A stretch of DNA of 27,512 nt from positions 1-27,512 of the forward strand of contig CAJULZ010000020.1 of the NCBI GenBank assembly GCA_910587205.1, read 5' to 3'. Both the position numbers and the translations under genes were made by a program. Positions within the stretch are counted from its first letter, which is position 1. The number at the start of each line of letters is the position of its first letter. The stretch comes from an uncultured Oscillospiraceae bacterium (GTDB lineage Bacteria > Bacillota > Clostridia > Oscillospirales > Oscillospiraceae). This document shows, in pieces, positions 1-8,073 of the stretch. The notes under the pieces were generated by a model, which was given only the letters and a program-made list of their open reading frames with translations, did not search any database and was not told where the DNA came from.

Positions 1-60
1 GGGAAGCAGCCCCCTGGACGGTTTCCCCATGCGCCCCAGAGCGAAAAGGAGAGAAGTAAT

Positions 61-2196
61 ATGGCAAAACCAGTACTGTCCATCGGCATCATCTTTAAAA
101 ATGAGATCCGCTGCATTGAGCGGTGTCTAAAATCCCTCCAGCCTTTGCGGGAGGCCATTTCCTGCGAGCTTGTGATGGCGGACACCGGTTCCGAAGACGG
201 CAGCCGGGCCGTTGCGGAGCGGTACGCGGATATTTTATTTGACTTCCCCTGGATCAACGACTTCTCCGCCGCACGAAATTCTGTGCTGGACCGAAGCTCT
301 GGCAAATGGTTTATGACATTGGATGCAGATGAGTGGTTCGATCCAGGCATTGAAAGGTTGGTGGAGTTCCTTCAGCTGCCACAGGACATATACCACTTGG
401 CCTCTTATACAATCCGAAATTTTAAAACGCCAAACGTAACGGATGATGGCAACTTTAATGACTTTAGCGCCATGCGCATCATGCGCAATGGTGTGGGCAT
501 TCGCTACGAAGGCTGCATTCATGAACACTGGGTCTATCCGGAGGGCTTGAATCAACAAGTTGTACGATTGGAAGCACTGGTTTATCATGACGGGTATGCG
601 TTTGTCAGCAAAGCTGCGATGAAAGCGAAGCATGATCGAAACATGGAGTTGCTGAAAAGGAAATTGGAGGAAGACCCCAACAATCTGCAAACACTATGCG
701 AATGCATCGACACCACCAAAACGATAGATGATGAGAGCGGAGAGTATGCCCGGCGGGCCTTGGAAGTGCTTCATAAGGACTGGGAGAAATGGGGGAGCTA
801 TGGGGCCCGGGTTTACCGGGACGCGGTCTCTGTTGCCCAGCTACGCAAGCTGCCGGAGTTGCTAGAATGGGCGGATAGGGCAGTAGAGCTGTATCCCGAT
901 TCCATTTACACCCAAGTGGACGTGTCCTACTGTGCCTATGCCGGCTGCTGGGACAGGAAGGACGCCGTAGGTGCGACGCGATGGGCAGAGCTGTATCGAA
1001 GGGGGCTGGATGACTATCGCGCTGGGAAGTTTAGCCGAGACGAGCTGCTCCGTGGGCATCTGGAGTTTGCCTCCCCATTTTGGGAACGCCGGTTGATTAT
1101 CATGCAGGTAGAGGGGTATCTCAACCTGGGGCGGTATGAGGAGGCATTTTCCACCTTCTCGTGTGTTGATGGCGGGGAACTGGACGAGGTCCAGCAAGTG
1201 GAGGCCTGTGTGAATATGCTGCTGCGCCTGCACCGTATGGCTGAGTTGGATACCGAGGGGATGATGACACGGTTTTGGGAGCAGATCGGCCGGCCCGAGC
1301 CTTCTGAGAATATGGCGCAGGAGCGCAGGGCTGCATTTATCAACACGGCGGCTGTGGCCCTTACCCCGCATTACCGGGAGGAAGAGGCCGGGAGGGAAGG
1401 GTTCAAACGTCACAGCTATACGGCGCTTCTTTCGCTGGAAGGCAAATGTGCGCTGGGAGATGGCGCGGTGATTCTGAATTGCTCTGACCCTGCGGAATTG
1501 GAAAAATGGTTGGCATGCAAAGCGCTGAAGGATATTCCTATTTCAGCAGTGGCTCACGCACTGAGCAGTGGGATCGCGTTCCCACTGCCCAGCCATCCGA
1601 TGAGGGTGGAGGAAATGGATGCGCTGGCAGGCAGGCTGGTTCCGTTGGGCGGACTGCTGGAGCTGGCTGCGGCTTTGAAAAAAGCGGTGGGGCTGCAGGG
1701 CTTGTGCTGGCAGCGGGCGCTGCTGCTGGCGGCGGTCCAAAACTGTGGATGGGACAACGAGCGGGACTTTGCGCTGGCTAGGGCTTTTGTGGATATGGAG
1801 CGCCAATTTCTGCCTGTTTGCTATGGAGGCACCTCCTTGACAGCAGAGGGAGTGTTTATGCTGCCGCCGCTGCACCGGTTCGGCTGGTACTGCGCCCAAG
1901 CGTTCGAGGCCCTGGACGGCGGAGATGCGGCGGGCTATGTGCGGCTGCTGCGGGAAGGTCTGGCTGTCTGTGAGGGTGCGAAGGACATGGTGGAGTTCCT
2001 TCTGGAGAATACCCCTGAGTTAAAGGATCCATCTGACGAGCTGAAGGCAATGGCGGAGCAGATCCGGGCGGTGTTAAGCAGATTTTCCCCGGATGACCCG
2101 GCAGTGGCGGCGCTGAAGCAGAGCGAGGCCTATCAGAAGGTGGCGTATCTGATCGAAGGGCTGGATGTCCCGATTTCAGGCGGGCTTATGCAATAG
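61..2196 (+). CDS. GT2 family glycosyltransferase with TPR-like helical tail
   Basis: The N-terminal ~230 residues are a GT-A fold family 2 glycosyltransferase. A nucleotide-binding strand (VLSIGIIFKNE, 5-15) is followed by ADTGSEDGS (40-48) and the metal-binding D88-A-D90 of LDADEWF. Residues ~190 to 711 are predominantly helical and TPR-like (for example LEVLHKDWEKW and WADRAVELYPDS). This architecture is common in Firmicutes glycan clusters, where the repeats are thought to hold the acceptor or partner proteins. There is no signal peptide or membrane segment, so it should act in the cytoplasm on a nucleotide sugar. An AAGGAGA ribosome site at 46-52 with 8 nt spacing supports this ATG. It is the first complete gene of the glycan operon; rfbG starts 46 nt after its stop. 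Donor and acceptor cannot be told from sequence. Confidence 0.9.
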   Translation: MAKPVLSIGIIFKNEIRCIERCLKSLQPLREAISCELVMADTGSEDGSRAVAERYADILFDFPWINDFSAARNSVLDRSSGKWFMTLDADEWFDPGIERLVEFLQLPQDIYHLASYTIRNFKTPNVTDDGNFNDFSAMRIMRNGVGIRYEGCIHEHWVYPEGLNQQVVRLEALVYHDGYAFVSKAAMKAKHDRNMELLKRKLEEDPNNLQTLCECIDTTKTIDDESGEYARRALEVLHKDWEKWGSYGARVYRDAVSVAQLRKLPELLEWADRAVELYPDSIYTQVDVSYCAYAGCWDRKDAVGATRWAELYRRGLDDYRAGKFSRDELLRGHLEFASPFWERRLIIMQVEGYLNLGRYEEAFSTFSCVDGGELDEVQQVEACVNMLLRLHRMAELDTEGMMTRFWEQIGRPEPSENMAQERRAAFINTAAVALTPHYREEEAGREGFKRHSYTALLSLEGKCALGDGAVILNCSDPAELEKWLACKALKDIPISAVAHALSSGIAFPLPSHPMRVEEMDALAGRLVPLGGLLELAAALKKAVGLQGLCWQRALLLAAVQNCGWDNERDFALARAFVDMERQFLPVCYGGTSLTAEGVFMLPPLHRFGWYCAQAFEALDGGDAAGYVRLLREGLAVCEGAKDMVEFLLENTPELKDPSDELKAMAEQIRAVLSRFSPDDPAVAALKQSEAYQKVAYLIEGLDVPISGGLMQ

Positions 2197-2242
2197 AGCT
2201 GTGAATGGACCGGCAGCAATGGATCAAAGGAGTGGATTGCCC

Positions 2243-3304
2243 GTGCTTGATTTTTATCGTGGTAAACGGGTCTTTATCACAGGACATACGGGGTTCAAAG
2301 GGGCTTGGCTGTGTGCGATCTTAAACATGGCCGGGGCTGAGGTGACTGGCTATGCTCTTGCGCCTGCCTCGCCCAGCCTGTGCGAGCTCATTGGACCGGG
2401 GGAGCGGACGAACTCTATTTATGGGGACATCCGGGATCCGGACAGTCTTTGGGCGGCTTTTGAGCGGGCCCGGCCGGAAATTGTGTTCCATCTTGCCGCT
2501 CAGCCGATTGTCCGGGAGAGCTACCGCGACCCGGTGGGTACCTATCACACCAATGTGATGGGGACAGTGCATATTCTGGAGTGTGTCCGCCGGTCCGCCT
2601 GGGTCAAAAGTTTTGTAAACGTCACCACGGACAAGGTGTATGAAAACCGCCGGTGGCCCTGGGGATACCGCGAAACAGACCGCCTGAACGGTTTTGATCC
2701 CTATTCCAACTCCAAATCCTGTTCGGAACTGGTAACGGACAGCTATCGGGACAGTTTCCTGAAGGCCCAAGGAGTGGCGGTCAGCGCGGCCCGGGCGGGG
2801 AATGTGATCGGCGGCGGGGATTTTGCCGCGGACCGGATTATTCCCGACTGCGTCCGCGCCGTTCAGAACGGGGAGCCAATCCAGCTGCGCAACCCCAATT
2901 CAGTCCGGCCGTATCAGCATGTGCTGGACCCGCTGTCTGCCTATCTGCTGATCGCCCAGAAGCAATACGAGGATATCAGCTTGGCGGGCAGCTATAATGT
3001 GGGGCCGGACAGCTGCGACTGCCTGACTACGGGGCAGTTGGCAGACCTGTTTTGCAAAGCGTGGGGGGAGCCCGCCCGATGGGAGTGCGTTGGGCACAAC
3101 GGCCCCCATGAAGACGCGATCCTGAAGCTGGACTGCGCGAAGATACGCGCGGTGCTGGGCTGGCAGCCTAAATGGCACGCGGAGCAGGCGGTGGCGGAGA
3201 CGGTGGCCTGGACCAAGGCATGGCTGGATGGGAAAGACGCAAGGTGCATCATAGAGGGGCAGATTGACGCGTTTTTCTGGGATGGAAAGGGGATAACGAT
3301 ATAA
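2243..3304 (+). CDS. rfbG: CDP-glucose 4,6-dehydratase
   Basis: Short-chain dehydrogenase/reductase enzyme converting CDP-D-glucose to CDP-4-dehydro-6-deoxy-D-glucose. Counting from the chosen start it shows the NAD-binding G14-HT-G17-FK-G20, the substrate-binding TTDK (128-131) and the catalytic Y154-xxx-K158. The tail with RPYQHVLDPLSAY is characteristic of RfbG rather than RmlB or GMD. I chose GTG at 2243 because AAAGGAG sits at 2226-2232 with 10 nt spacing, and the resulting 353 residues match the family and begin directly at the Rossmann strand. The frame is open back to 2165, overlapping the glycosyltransferase, but that adds 26 unconserved residues. Its substrate-making partner rfbF is about 7 kb downstream instead of adjacent, suggesting a rearranged pathway. 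The stop TAA (3302-3304) touches the remnant of the next gene. Confidence 0.93.
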   Translation: MLDFYRGKRVFITGHTGFKGAWLCAILNMAGAEVTGYALAPASPSLCELIGPGERTNSIYGDIRDPDSLWAAFERARPEIVFHLAAQPIVRESYRDPVGTYHTNVMGTVHILECVRRSAWVKSFVNVTTDKVYENRRWPWGYRETDRLNGFDPYSNSKSCSELVTDSYRDSFLKAQGVAVSAARAGNVIGGGDFAADRIIPDCVRAVQNGEPIQLRNPNSVRPYQHVLDPLSAYLLIAQKQYEDISLAGSYNVGPDSCDCLTTGQLADLFCKAWGEPARWECVGHNGPHEDAILKLDCAKIRAVLGWQPKWHAEQAVAETVAWTKAWLDGKDARCIIEGQIDAFFWDGKGITI

Positions 3305-4282
3305 TTCGGTCGATCGTTGTAAACCCACCGGAAAAAATACAAATCTATACAGAGGTTACGCTTCGGGGAATCCCCGCCTTGGAAGGCTTCCCATTGATGT
3401 CTATTGATTGTGACAGCTATCTTGTGCAGGCGGAGCTGCATAGCGGAATTGATTTCCGGCCAGAGGGCCGATGGTGTTGTGCTGATGGTAGACCAAAATC
3501 ATGGCTATAAAGCGGTTTCCCAGGAGTCCAACCAGGCTTTTTTAAACGGTGTTGTGAGGGAGAGAAAGCTGCCGAGAAACAGCGCGATCATCATACAAAA
3601 CGATGTTTGGATAGGCTCCTGCGCGACAATTATGAGCGGGGTTACGATGCGTAATGGATGTGTGGTGGCGGCAAAATCGGTGGTGACAAAGGATGTACCG
3701 CCTTACGCGATTGTAGGCGGAAACCCGGCACGGATTCTTGGCTATCGATTTGACGAGGAGACAATAGCGGGCCTGCAAAAGATTGCGTTTTGGGATTGGT
3801 CAAAAGAGCTCCAATTGTTCCGGAGGGATGATTTCGCGCTGCCTGCGGATGAATTTGTGAGGAAATACATTTCAGAAGCGGTAGAAAACGATATTTCCCC
3901 GCAGGAAAAAGGGCCCAGGAAAACCGTGTTGTTTCCGGCAGACTTGAATAGCAGATTCCCGGTATACTGCAAAGTTCTGGAGGCGTTTTTCGAAAAAGAC
4001 CGTCCGAATTTAGAGCTTGTTATTTATCTGCCGGAAGAACTGTCCAGTGAAAGGAATGTTCGCGAGATAGAGCGCATCTTAAAAGAGTATCAGGATCGTG
4101 ACAGCTTTATCACATTGCAGACAGGAATAACGCTGGATGAGCGGTTCTTGTTCCAAAGCGCGGATTACTATGTTACGACACGGGGAGAAGAAACCGTCCG
4201 CCGGACGTGCTTGGCAGATCGATACGGTGTAAAAATTTTGTATGGAACGGATTATCCGGCATTTCCATGGGAGCTTTATTAG
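3301..4282 (+). pseudogene. Broken CatB/WbbJ-type hexapeptide O-acetyltransferase with extra C-terminal domain
   Basis: The downstream part (open from 3404) shows left-handed beta-helix acetyltransferase sequence: VDQNHGYKAV, then IIIQNDVWIGSCATIMSGV, then VVTKDVPPYAIVGGNPARI. A further ~120 residues (from about RKTVLFPADLNSRFP) form a separate domain I do not recognise with certainty. The conserved N-terminus lies in another frame at ~3304-3471 (IVVNPPEKIQIYTEV ... SIDCDSYLVQAELHSGIDF) and runs out of frame near 3465-3475. The part normally joining the two (an IGKYCSIA-like hexapeptide turn) seems absent, so a deletion of non-multiple-of-3 length is likely. The N-terminal frame has no ATG/GTG/TTG at its expected start, where ATA stands at 3301. 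The internal TTG start at 3404 has no ribosome site. The stretch is more AT-rich than its neighbours. It would have O-acetylated a sugar. Confidence 0.7.
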
Positions 4283-4300
4283 CCGGGGTCAGTAACGTTA

Positions 4301-5500
4301 ATGGGGAGAGAAGGTGTCTTTGCGGCGATGTGTTGCCCATACTGCGCGGGTGAGGAAAACCGCGTTTTGTTTCGGATATGCTCTATTCCCGTGATGGTAA
4401 ACCAATTGTGCAGGACCGAAAGCGAGGCGAAAGCGGTTTCCCGGGGCGATATCTCCCTGGTGCGCTGCGAGGAATGCGGGACGGTCTGGAATTGCAGCTA
4501 TCACCCGGAGGAATTGTCTTACGACGCCAAATATGATAATTCTCAAGACCTGGGGCGGGAATATCTGGCGCATTTTAGGCGGATGGTTGACTTTTTAAGC
4601 TCCAACGTGGAGCTGAAGGGGAGCAAGGTTCTGGAAATTGGCTGCGGGAAAGGGCTTTTTTTGACTTCCCTGGCAAAAGAAGCCGGATGCTTGGCCTGCG
4701 GAGTTGACCCCAGCTATTTGGGGGAAGAAAAAAGTGCGGATGGATTGTGCACTTTTCTAAAGAAAGCATATGACCAGGAGCTGGCGCGAGCTCTGGGGGA
4801 GGGGGCCTTTGACTGCATCATCATGCGGCAGGTATTCGACCAATTGCCGAACCCCAGGGAGATGATGCAAACGATTGCCTCTAACCTCCGAGACGGCGGG
4901 TACCTGTATGTGGAAGGGCTGGAGTTCCAGAACCTGCTGAATCAGCGGTCCATCTTGGATTTGAGTTATGAGCGGTATACGTACTTTACTGTTGAATCGC
5001 TCCGGCGATTCATGTTCGATGCAGGCATCGAACAAATAGCGTTTACCGATAGTTTTCAGGGGCAGTACATAGCGGTGCTTGGCCGGAAAAATGCGAAGGG
5101 CGCTGTCCCTGCTGGCTGTGGATACCGCGCCCAGGAGGCGTCCCGGCCATGGGTTACAGAGCAGGATTTGCGGCGGGCTGGGGAGAGGCTGGCAGAGCTG
5201 GGGAGAGAGGGGAACGTTGCGCTCTGGGGGGCCGCAAACCGGGGCGTTATGTTCTGCAACCTGCTTGACAGGGAGGGCGCGTTGATTGACTGCGTCGTTG
5301 ACATCCTGCCCGCCAAACAGGGAGGATTCCTGCCGGGGAGCGGGCACCCGATTATAGCGCCCGAGGAACTGGAAGCCCACGGGATCAGCTGGGTGATTGC
5401 GGCGAACAGAAATTATGAGCAGGAGATCAAAACGCGTCTGCGGGATATGGGAAGCAGGGCGGGCGTCTTGACTGCCGAGGAGATTTTGGGACTGGATTGA
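4301..5500 (+). CDS. Sugar C-methyltransferase, KijD1/TylC3-like
   Basis: Three-domain SAM-dependent nucleotide-sugar C-methyltransferase, 399 residues, near the family length. It has an N-terminal zinc-ribbon (C12-xx-C15 and C56-xx-C59), a class I methyltransferase core with VLEIGCGKG (110-118), and a C-terminal Rossmann-like domain (ALWGAANRG). In related enzymes this set methylates C3 of a 4-keto-deoxy nucleotide sugar, which fits the CDP-4-keto-6-deoxyglucose made by the preceding rfbG. Around residues 223-225 the sequence reads Y-E-R, where KijD1-type enzymes, as I recall them, have a catalytic Glu-His pair, so the His appears replaced by Arg. ATG 4301 lacks a clear ribosome site. ATG 4328, after AGAAGG at 4309-4314, would remove nine residues and still keep the zinc site. 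The stop overlaps a possible TTG of the next frame. Confidence 0.85.
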   Translation: MGREGVFAAMCCPYCAGEENRVLFRICSIPVMVNQLCRTESEAKAVSRGDISLVRCEECGTVWNCSYHPEELSYDAKYDNSQDLGREYLAHFRRMVDFLSSNVELKGSKVLEIGCGKGLFLTSLAKEAGCLACGVDPSYLGEEKSADGLCTFLKKAYDQELARALGEGAFDCIIMRQVFDQLPNPREMMQTIASNLRDGGYLYVEGLEFQNLLNQRSILDLSYERYTYFTVESLRRFMFDAGIEQIAFTDSFQGQYIAVLGRKNAKGAVPAGCGYRAQEASRPWVTEQDLRRAGERLAELGREGNVALWGAANRGVMFCNLLDREGALIDCVVDILPAKQGGFLPGSGHPIIAPEELEAHGISWVIAANRNYEQEIKTRLRDMGSRAGVLTAEEILGLD

Positions 5501-5520
5501 CAAGCTGGGAGGCGGCTTTT

Positions 5521-7029
5521 ATGGAAGAAAATGGGCAGATGCGAGTGGTGGATACAGATCATTTGACGCCGCCGACGGCGTCAAATGATCTGTATGCCTC
5601 CCGCAAAAGCGTGTACGACCGGCTGCTGAGCGGTATGCCGGAGGTGACGGTCTGCGTCCTGGCATACAACCGGCTGGAAAAGACGCGGCGCTGTGTGGAG
5701 TCCATCTTGAAGTATACCCAAGGCATTACCTACGAACTGCTTTTGGTGGATAACGGCTCGGAGGACGGCACGCTGGAGTATTTTCAGTCGATCCAATATC
5801 AAAACAAGAAGATCCTCCATATCACGAAAAATTTGGGGGCCCTGTACGCCACAAACCTTGCTATGCGGTCGTTCTCCGGGCGGTACTTTGCGCTGGTGAT
5901 CAATGACGCAATCGTCACGAAAAACTGGCTGTCCAACCTGCTGCGGTGTTTTGAATCTGATCCGAGGATCGGCATGGTCACGCCGGGCGCGTCCAACGTC
6001 AGCAATTTGCAGGAGATTCCCCTTTCGTTTTCCTCCTATGAGGAGATGCAGAGGAAGGCGGCGGTTTATAACCAAAGCGACCCGAGGAAGTGGGAGCAAC
6101 GCGTCCGGCTGGTGGCGATCATCTACCTGCTGAAGCGGGAGGTGGTGGATCTGATCGGGCTTGACGACCCCGGATTCTTCCACGACTTTGAGGAGGATGA
6201 CCTCAGTGCGCGGGTCCGCAGGGCGGGCTATAAGCTGATGGTGTGCATGGATACGTTTATCCACCATGACCACGATTTCCGGCACGGGGAGGAAAAGGAT
6301 CAAGCTGAATTTCAGGCCTCAATAGAGGCGGGCCGCAAAAATTTTATGGACAAGTACCATGGGCTGGACAGCTGGTCGGATATGTCCAACTATGAGGTGT
6401 ATTTGAACATAGGCGCCGTGCAGGCGGGGCGGGCGTCCGCGCCTGAAATTTTGGGCGTGGATGTGATGTGCGGCATGCCCATCCTGCAAATCAAAAACGA
6501 GCTGCGGCGCAAGGGGGTATTGGAGGCCGGGACATCCGCCTTTACCACACAGGCAAAGCATTACTGCGATTTGCAGACGGTCTGCGACCATGTGGCCTGC
6601 GACCGGATAGAGCGGTTGGCGGACTTTTTGGAAAACAGGCGGTTTGATTACATCGTATTGGGGAACGCCGTCAATACCTATGCGGAAATTCCCCGCCTGC
6701 TGCGGCTCCTGCTGGGGGCGCTGCGTCCCTCCGGGACGTTGTTCCTGAAGCTGCGCAACAGTTTGGACATCACTACTTATCTCTCCATGATGGGGCGGAG
6801 CTTCCAGCTGGATGAATTTGTCTCCCTGATCAGCATGGAGCAGTTCAACCAGATCCTTGAGCTCCTGGAGGTCAAGACGTGCCGGATTACCCGCATCCCC
6901 CATGAGATGGACAGGAAGTCCCAAGAGATGCTCCGGGCGGCGCTGGAAAACAGCGGGCTGGCGTCGGATGTCCAGGCGGCCATGGACCGGCTGCTGACCC
7001 GTGAATACGGCTATTGCATGACCAAATAA
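5521..7029 (+). CDS. GT2 family glycosyltransferase with methyltransferase-like C-terminal domain
   Basis: Residues 41-260 form a GT2 catalytic domain. VTVCVLAYNRLEKT (42-55) and VDNGSEDGT (76-84) are typical, N128-D129-A130 stands at the DxD position, and a FEEDDLSARVRRAGYK block (223-238) resembles the ED motif of rhamnosyl-like transferases. Around 250 is a His-rich stretch (HHDHDFRH). Residues ~315-430 (DYIVLGNAVNTY, LRPSGTLFLKL) resemble the second half of a Rossmann methyltransferase, but no good glycine-rich SAM motif is visible, so this part may be degenerate or structural. ATG 5521 was chosen for GGGAGG at 5507-5512 with 8 nt spacing. The alternative TTG 5497 overlaps the previous stop. 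Codons ~11-25 contain a perfect 20-bp hairpin. Cytoplasmic, donor and acceptor unknown. Confidence 0.87.
   Translation: MEENGQMRVVDTDHLTPPTASNDLYASRKSVYDRLLSGMPEVTVCVLAYNRLEKTRRCVESILKYTQGITYELLLVDNGSEDGTLEYFQSIQYQNKKILHITKNLGALYATNLAMRSFSGRYFALVINDAIVTKNWLSNLLRCFESDPRIGMVTPGASNVSNLQEIPLSFSSYEEMQRKAAVYNQSDPRKWEQRVRLVAIIYLLKREVVDLIGLDDPGFFHDFEEDDLSARVRRAGYKLMVCMDTFIHHDHDFRHGEEKDQAEFQASIEAGRKNFMDKYHGLDSWSDMSNYEVYLNIGAVQAGRASAPEILGVDVMCGMPILQIKNELRRKGVLEAGTSAFTTQAKHYCDLQTVCDHVACDRIERLADFLENRRFDYIVLGNAVNTYAEIPRLLRLLLGALRPSGTLFLKLRNSLDITTYLSMMGRSFQLDEFVSLISMEQFNQILELLEVKTCRITRIPHEMDRKSQEMLRAALENSGLASDVQAAMDRLLTREYGYCMTK
5552..5595. repeat. Perfect 20-bp inverted repeat with 4-nt loop inside a coding region
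   Basis: The left arm at 5552-5571 and right arm at 5576-5595 are exact reverse complements, separated only by CCGA (5572-5575). Flanking bases 5551 and 5596 do not pair. The hairpin lies 31 nt after the start codon of the glycosyltransferase and has no T-tract, so it is not a normal terminator. In RNA it would be a very stable stem near the 5' end of the reading frame. Confidence 0.95.
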
Positions 7030-7043
7030 GGGGGATTGTTAAA

Positions 7044-8057
7044 ATGTCGAAATTTCTCACGCCGGAGGACTGCAACCGGAAGCGGGAGCGCCTTCATGAA
7101 GTCCTCCCCCTGGTAAACGGGCCGTTCTGTATCCGTTTCATGGTGACAAATATCTGCAATTTCAGGTGCTACTACTGCCGTCAGGCCGAGGACGCGGAGC
7201 ACCGGGAGAAGATCGGGCTGGACCGCGGGGTCATGAGCTTCGACGATTTTAAGCGGTGCATCGACCATTTGGAGGGATTTGAGCGGTTCAAGGTGTTCAA
7301 CTTCACCGGCGGCGGCGAACCGCTGACCCATAGGGACATCGCCCGCATGGTGGAGTACGTTAAGAAAAAGGATTTAACACAGTCCATTGAGATTACCACC
7401 AACGCGGCTCTACTGACGCACGAGATGAGCGAGGCGCTGCTTTCCGCGGGGGTGGACCGGATCAAGGTGTCCCTGCAGGGGAGGTCCAGCCGGGAGTACC
7501 AGGAGACCTGCGGCGTCGCCGTGGATTACGGCCGGTTCAAAGAGCAGCTTTGCTATTTCCACGACCACAAGGGGCCGGAGGTGGTGCTGTTTGCGAAAAT
7601 TATTGACGAGATGGTGCCGACGCCGGAGGCGAGGCAGAGCTTCATCGAGGAATATAGGGATATTGTAGACGAGTACGAAATTGAGTGTCTTTACCCGACC
7701 CCGGCGGCGGAGGCGGAAAAGAAGCTGGACTACGGCAGCACCTTGTACGGGAACGCCATAAACCGCTACGATGTCTGCCCGCAGCCCTTCTACTCCGCGA
7801 CGGTGTTTCCCAACGGGTATGCCTATCCGTGCTGTCTGCTGCCGAACCCCGCCCCGCTGTGCAATTTGGTGACAGAACGGCTGGCGGATCACTGGCACGG
7901 CGCAAAACATAGGGAGCTGCTGCTGGGCCTGCTGAGGGGCGAGCGGGGACAGATCCCGGTGTGCGCGGACTGCACGCTATTCAGCTATGTCAGCGCGCCG
8001 AACGACAACCTTGACCCGTATGCGGCGGAGCTGCTGAAAAAATATGAAAATCTGTGA
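7044..8057 (+). CDS. Radical SAM protein with SPASM-like C-terminal cysteines
   Basis: A 337-residue radical SAM enzyme. C38-xxx-C42-xx-C45 (in NICNFRCYYC) binds the SAM-cleaving [4Fe-4S] cluster, TGGGEPL (88-94) is the GGE motif, and VSLQG (142-146) is the strand 4 equivalent. The C-terminal cysteines C245, C263, C264, C273, C307 and C310 look like a SPASM/twitch-type auxiliary cluster region. SPASM proteins usually modify peptides, but some act on sugars, and the glycan setting makes a nucleotide-sugar or glycoprotein substrate plausible. Function is unassigned. The start is ATG 7044 after AGGGGGA (7029-7035). The frame is open to 7014, overlapping the preceding gene, but that start has no better site. 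It sits between a glycosyltransferase and a sulfatase-fold gene in the same operon. Confidence 0.85.
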   Translation: MSKFLTPEDCNRKRERLHEVLPLVNGPFCIRFMVTNICNFRCYYCRQAEDAEHREKIGLDRGVMSFDDFKRCIDHLEGFERFKVFNFTGGGEPLTHRDIARMVEYVKKKDLTQSIEITTNAALLTHEMSEALLSAGVDRIKVSLQGRSSREYQETCGVAVDYGRFKEQLCYFHDHKGPEVVLFAKIIDEMVPTPEARQSFIEEYRDIVDEYEIECLYPTPAAEAEKKLDYGSTLYGNAINRYDVCPQPFYSATVFPNGYAYPCCLLPNPAPLCNLVTERLADHWHGAKHRELLLGLLRGERGQIPVCADCTLFSYVSAPNDNLDPYAAELLKKYENL

Positions 8058-8073
8058 CCAATGAGGGGTGTCT

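Noticed and set aside
3..59. Possible tail of an upstream gene ending with TAA at 57-59
   Set aside because: Only 18 codons are visible, with no recognisable motif, and the other two frames are also open or near-open; it cannot be supported from the window.
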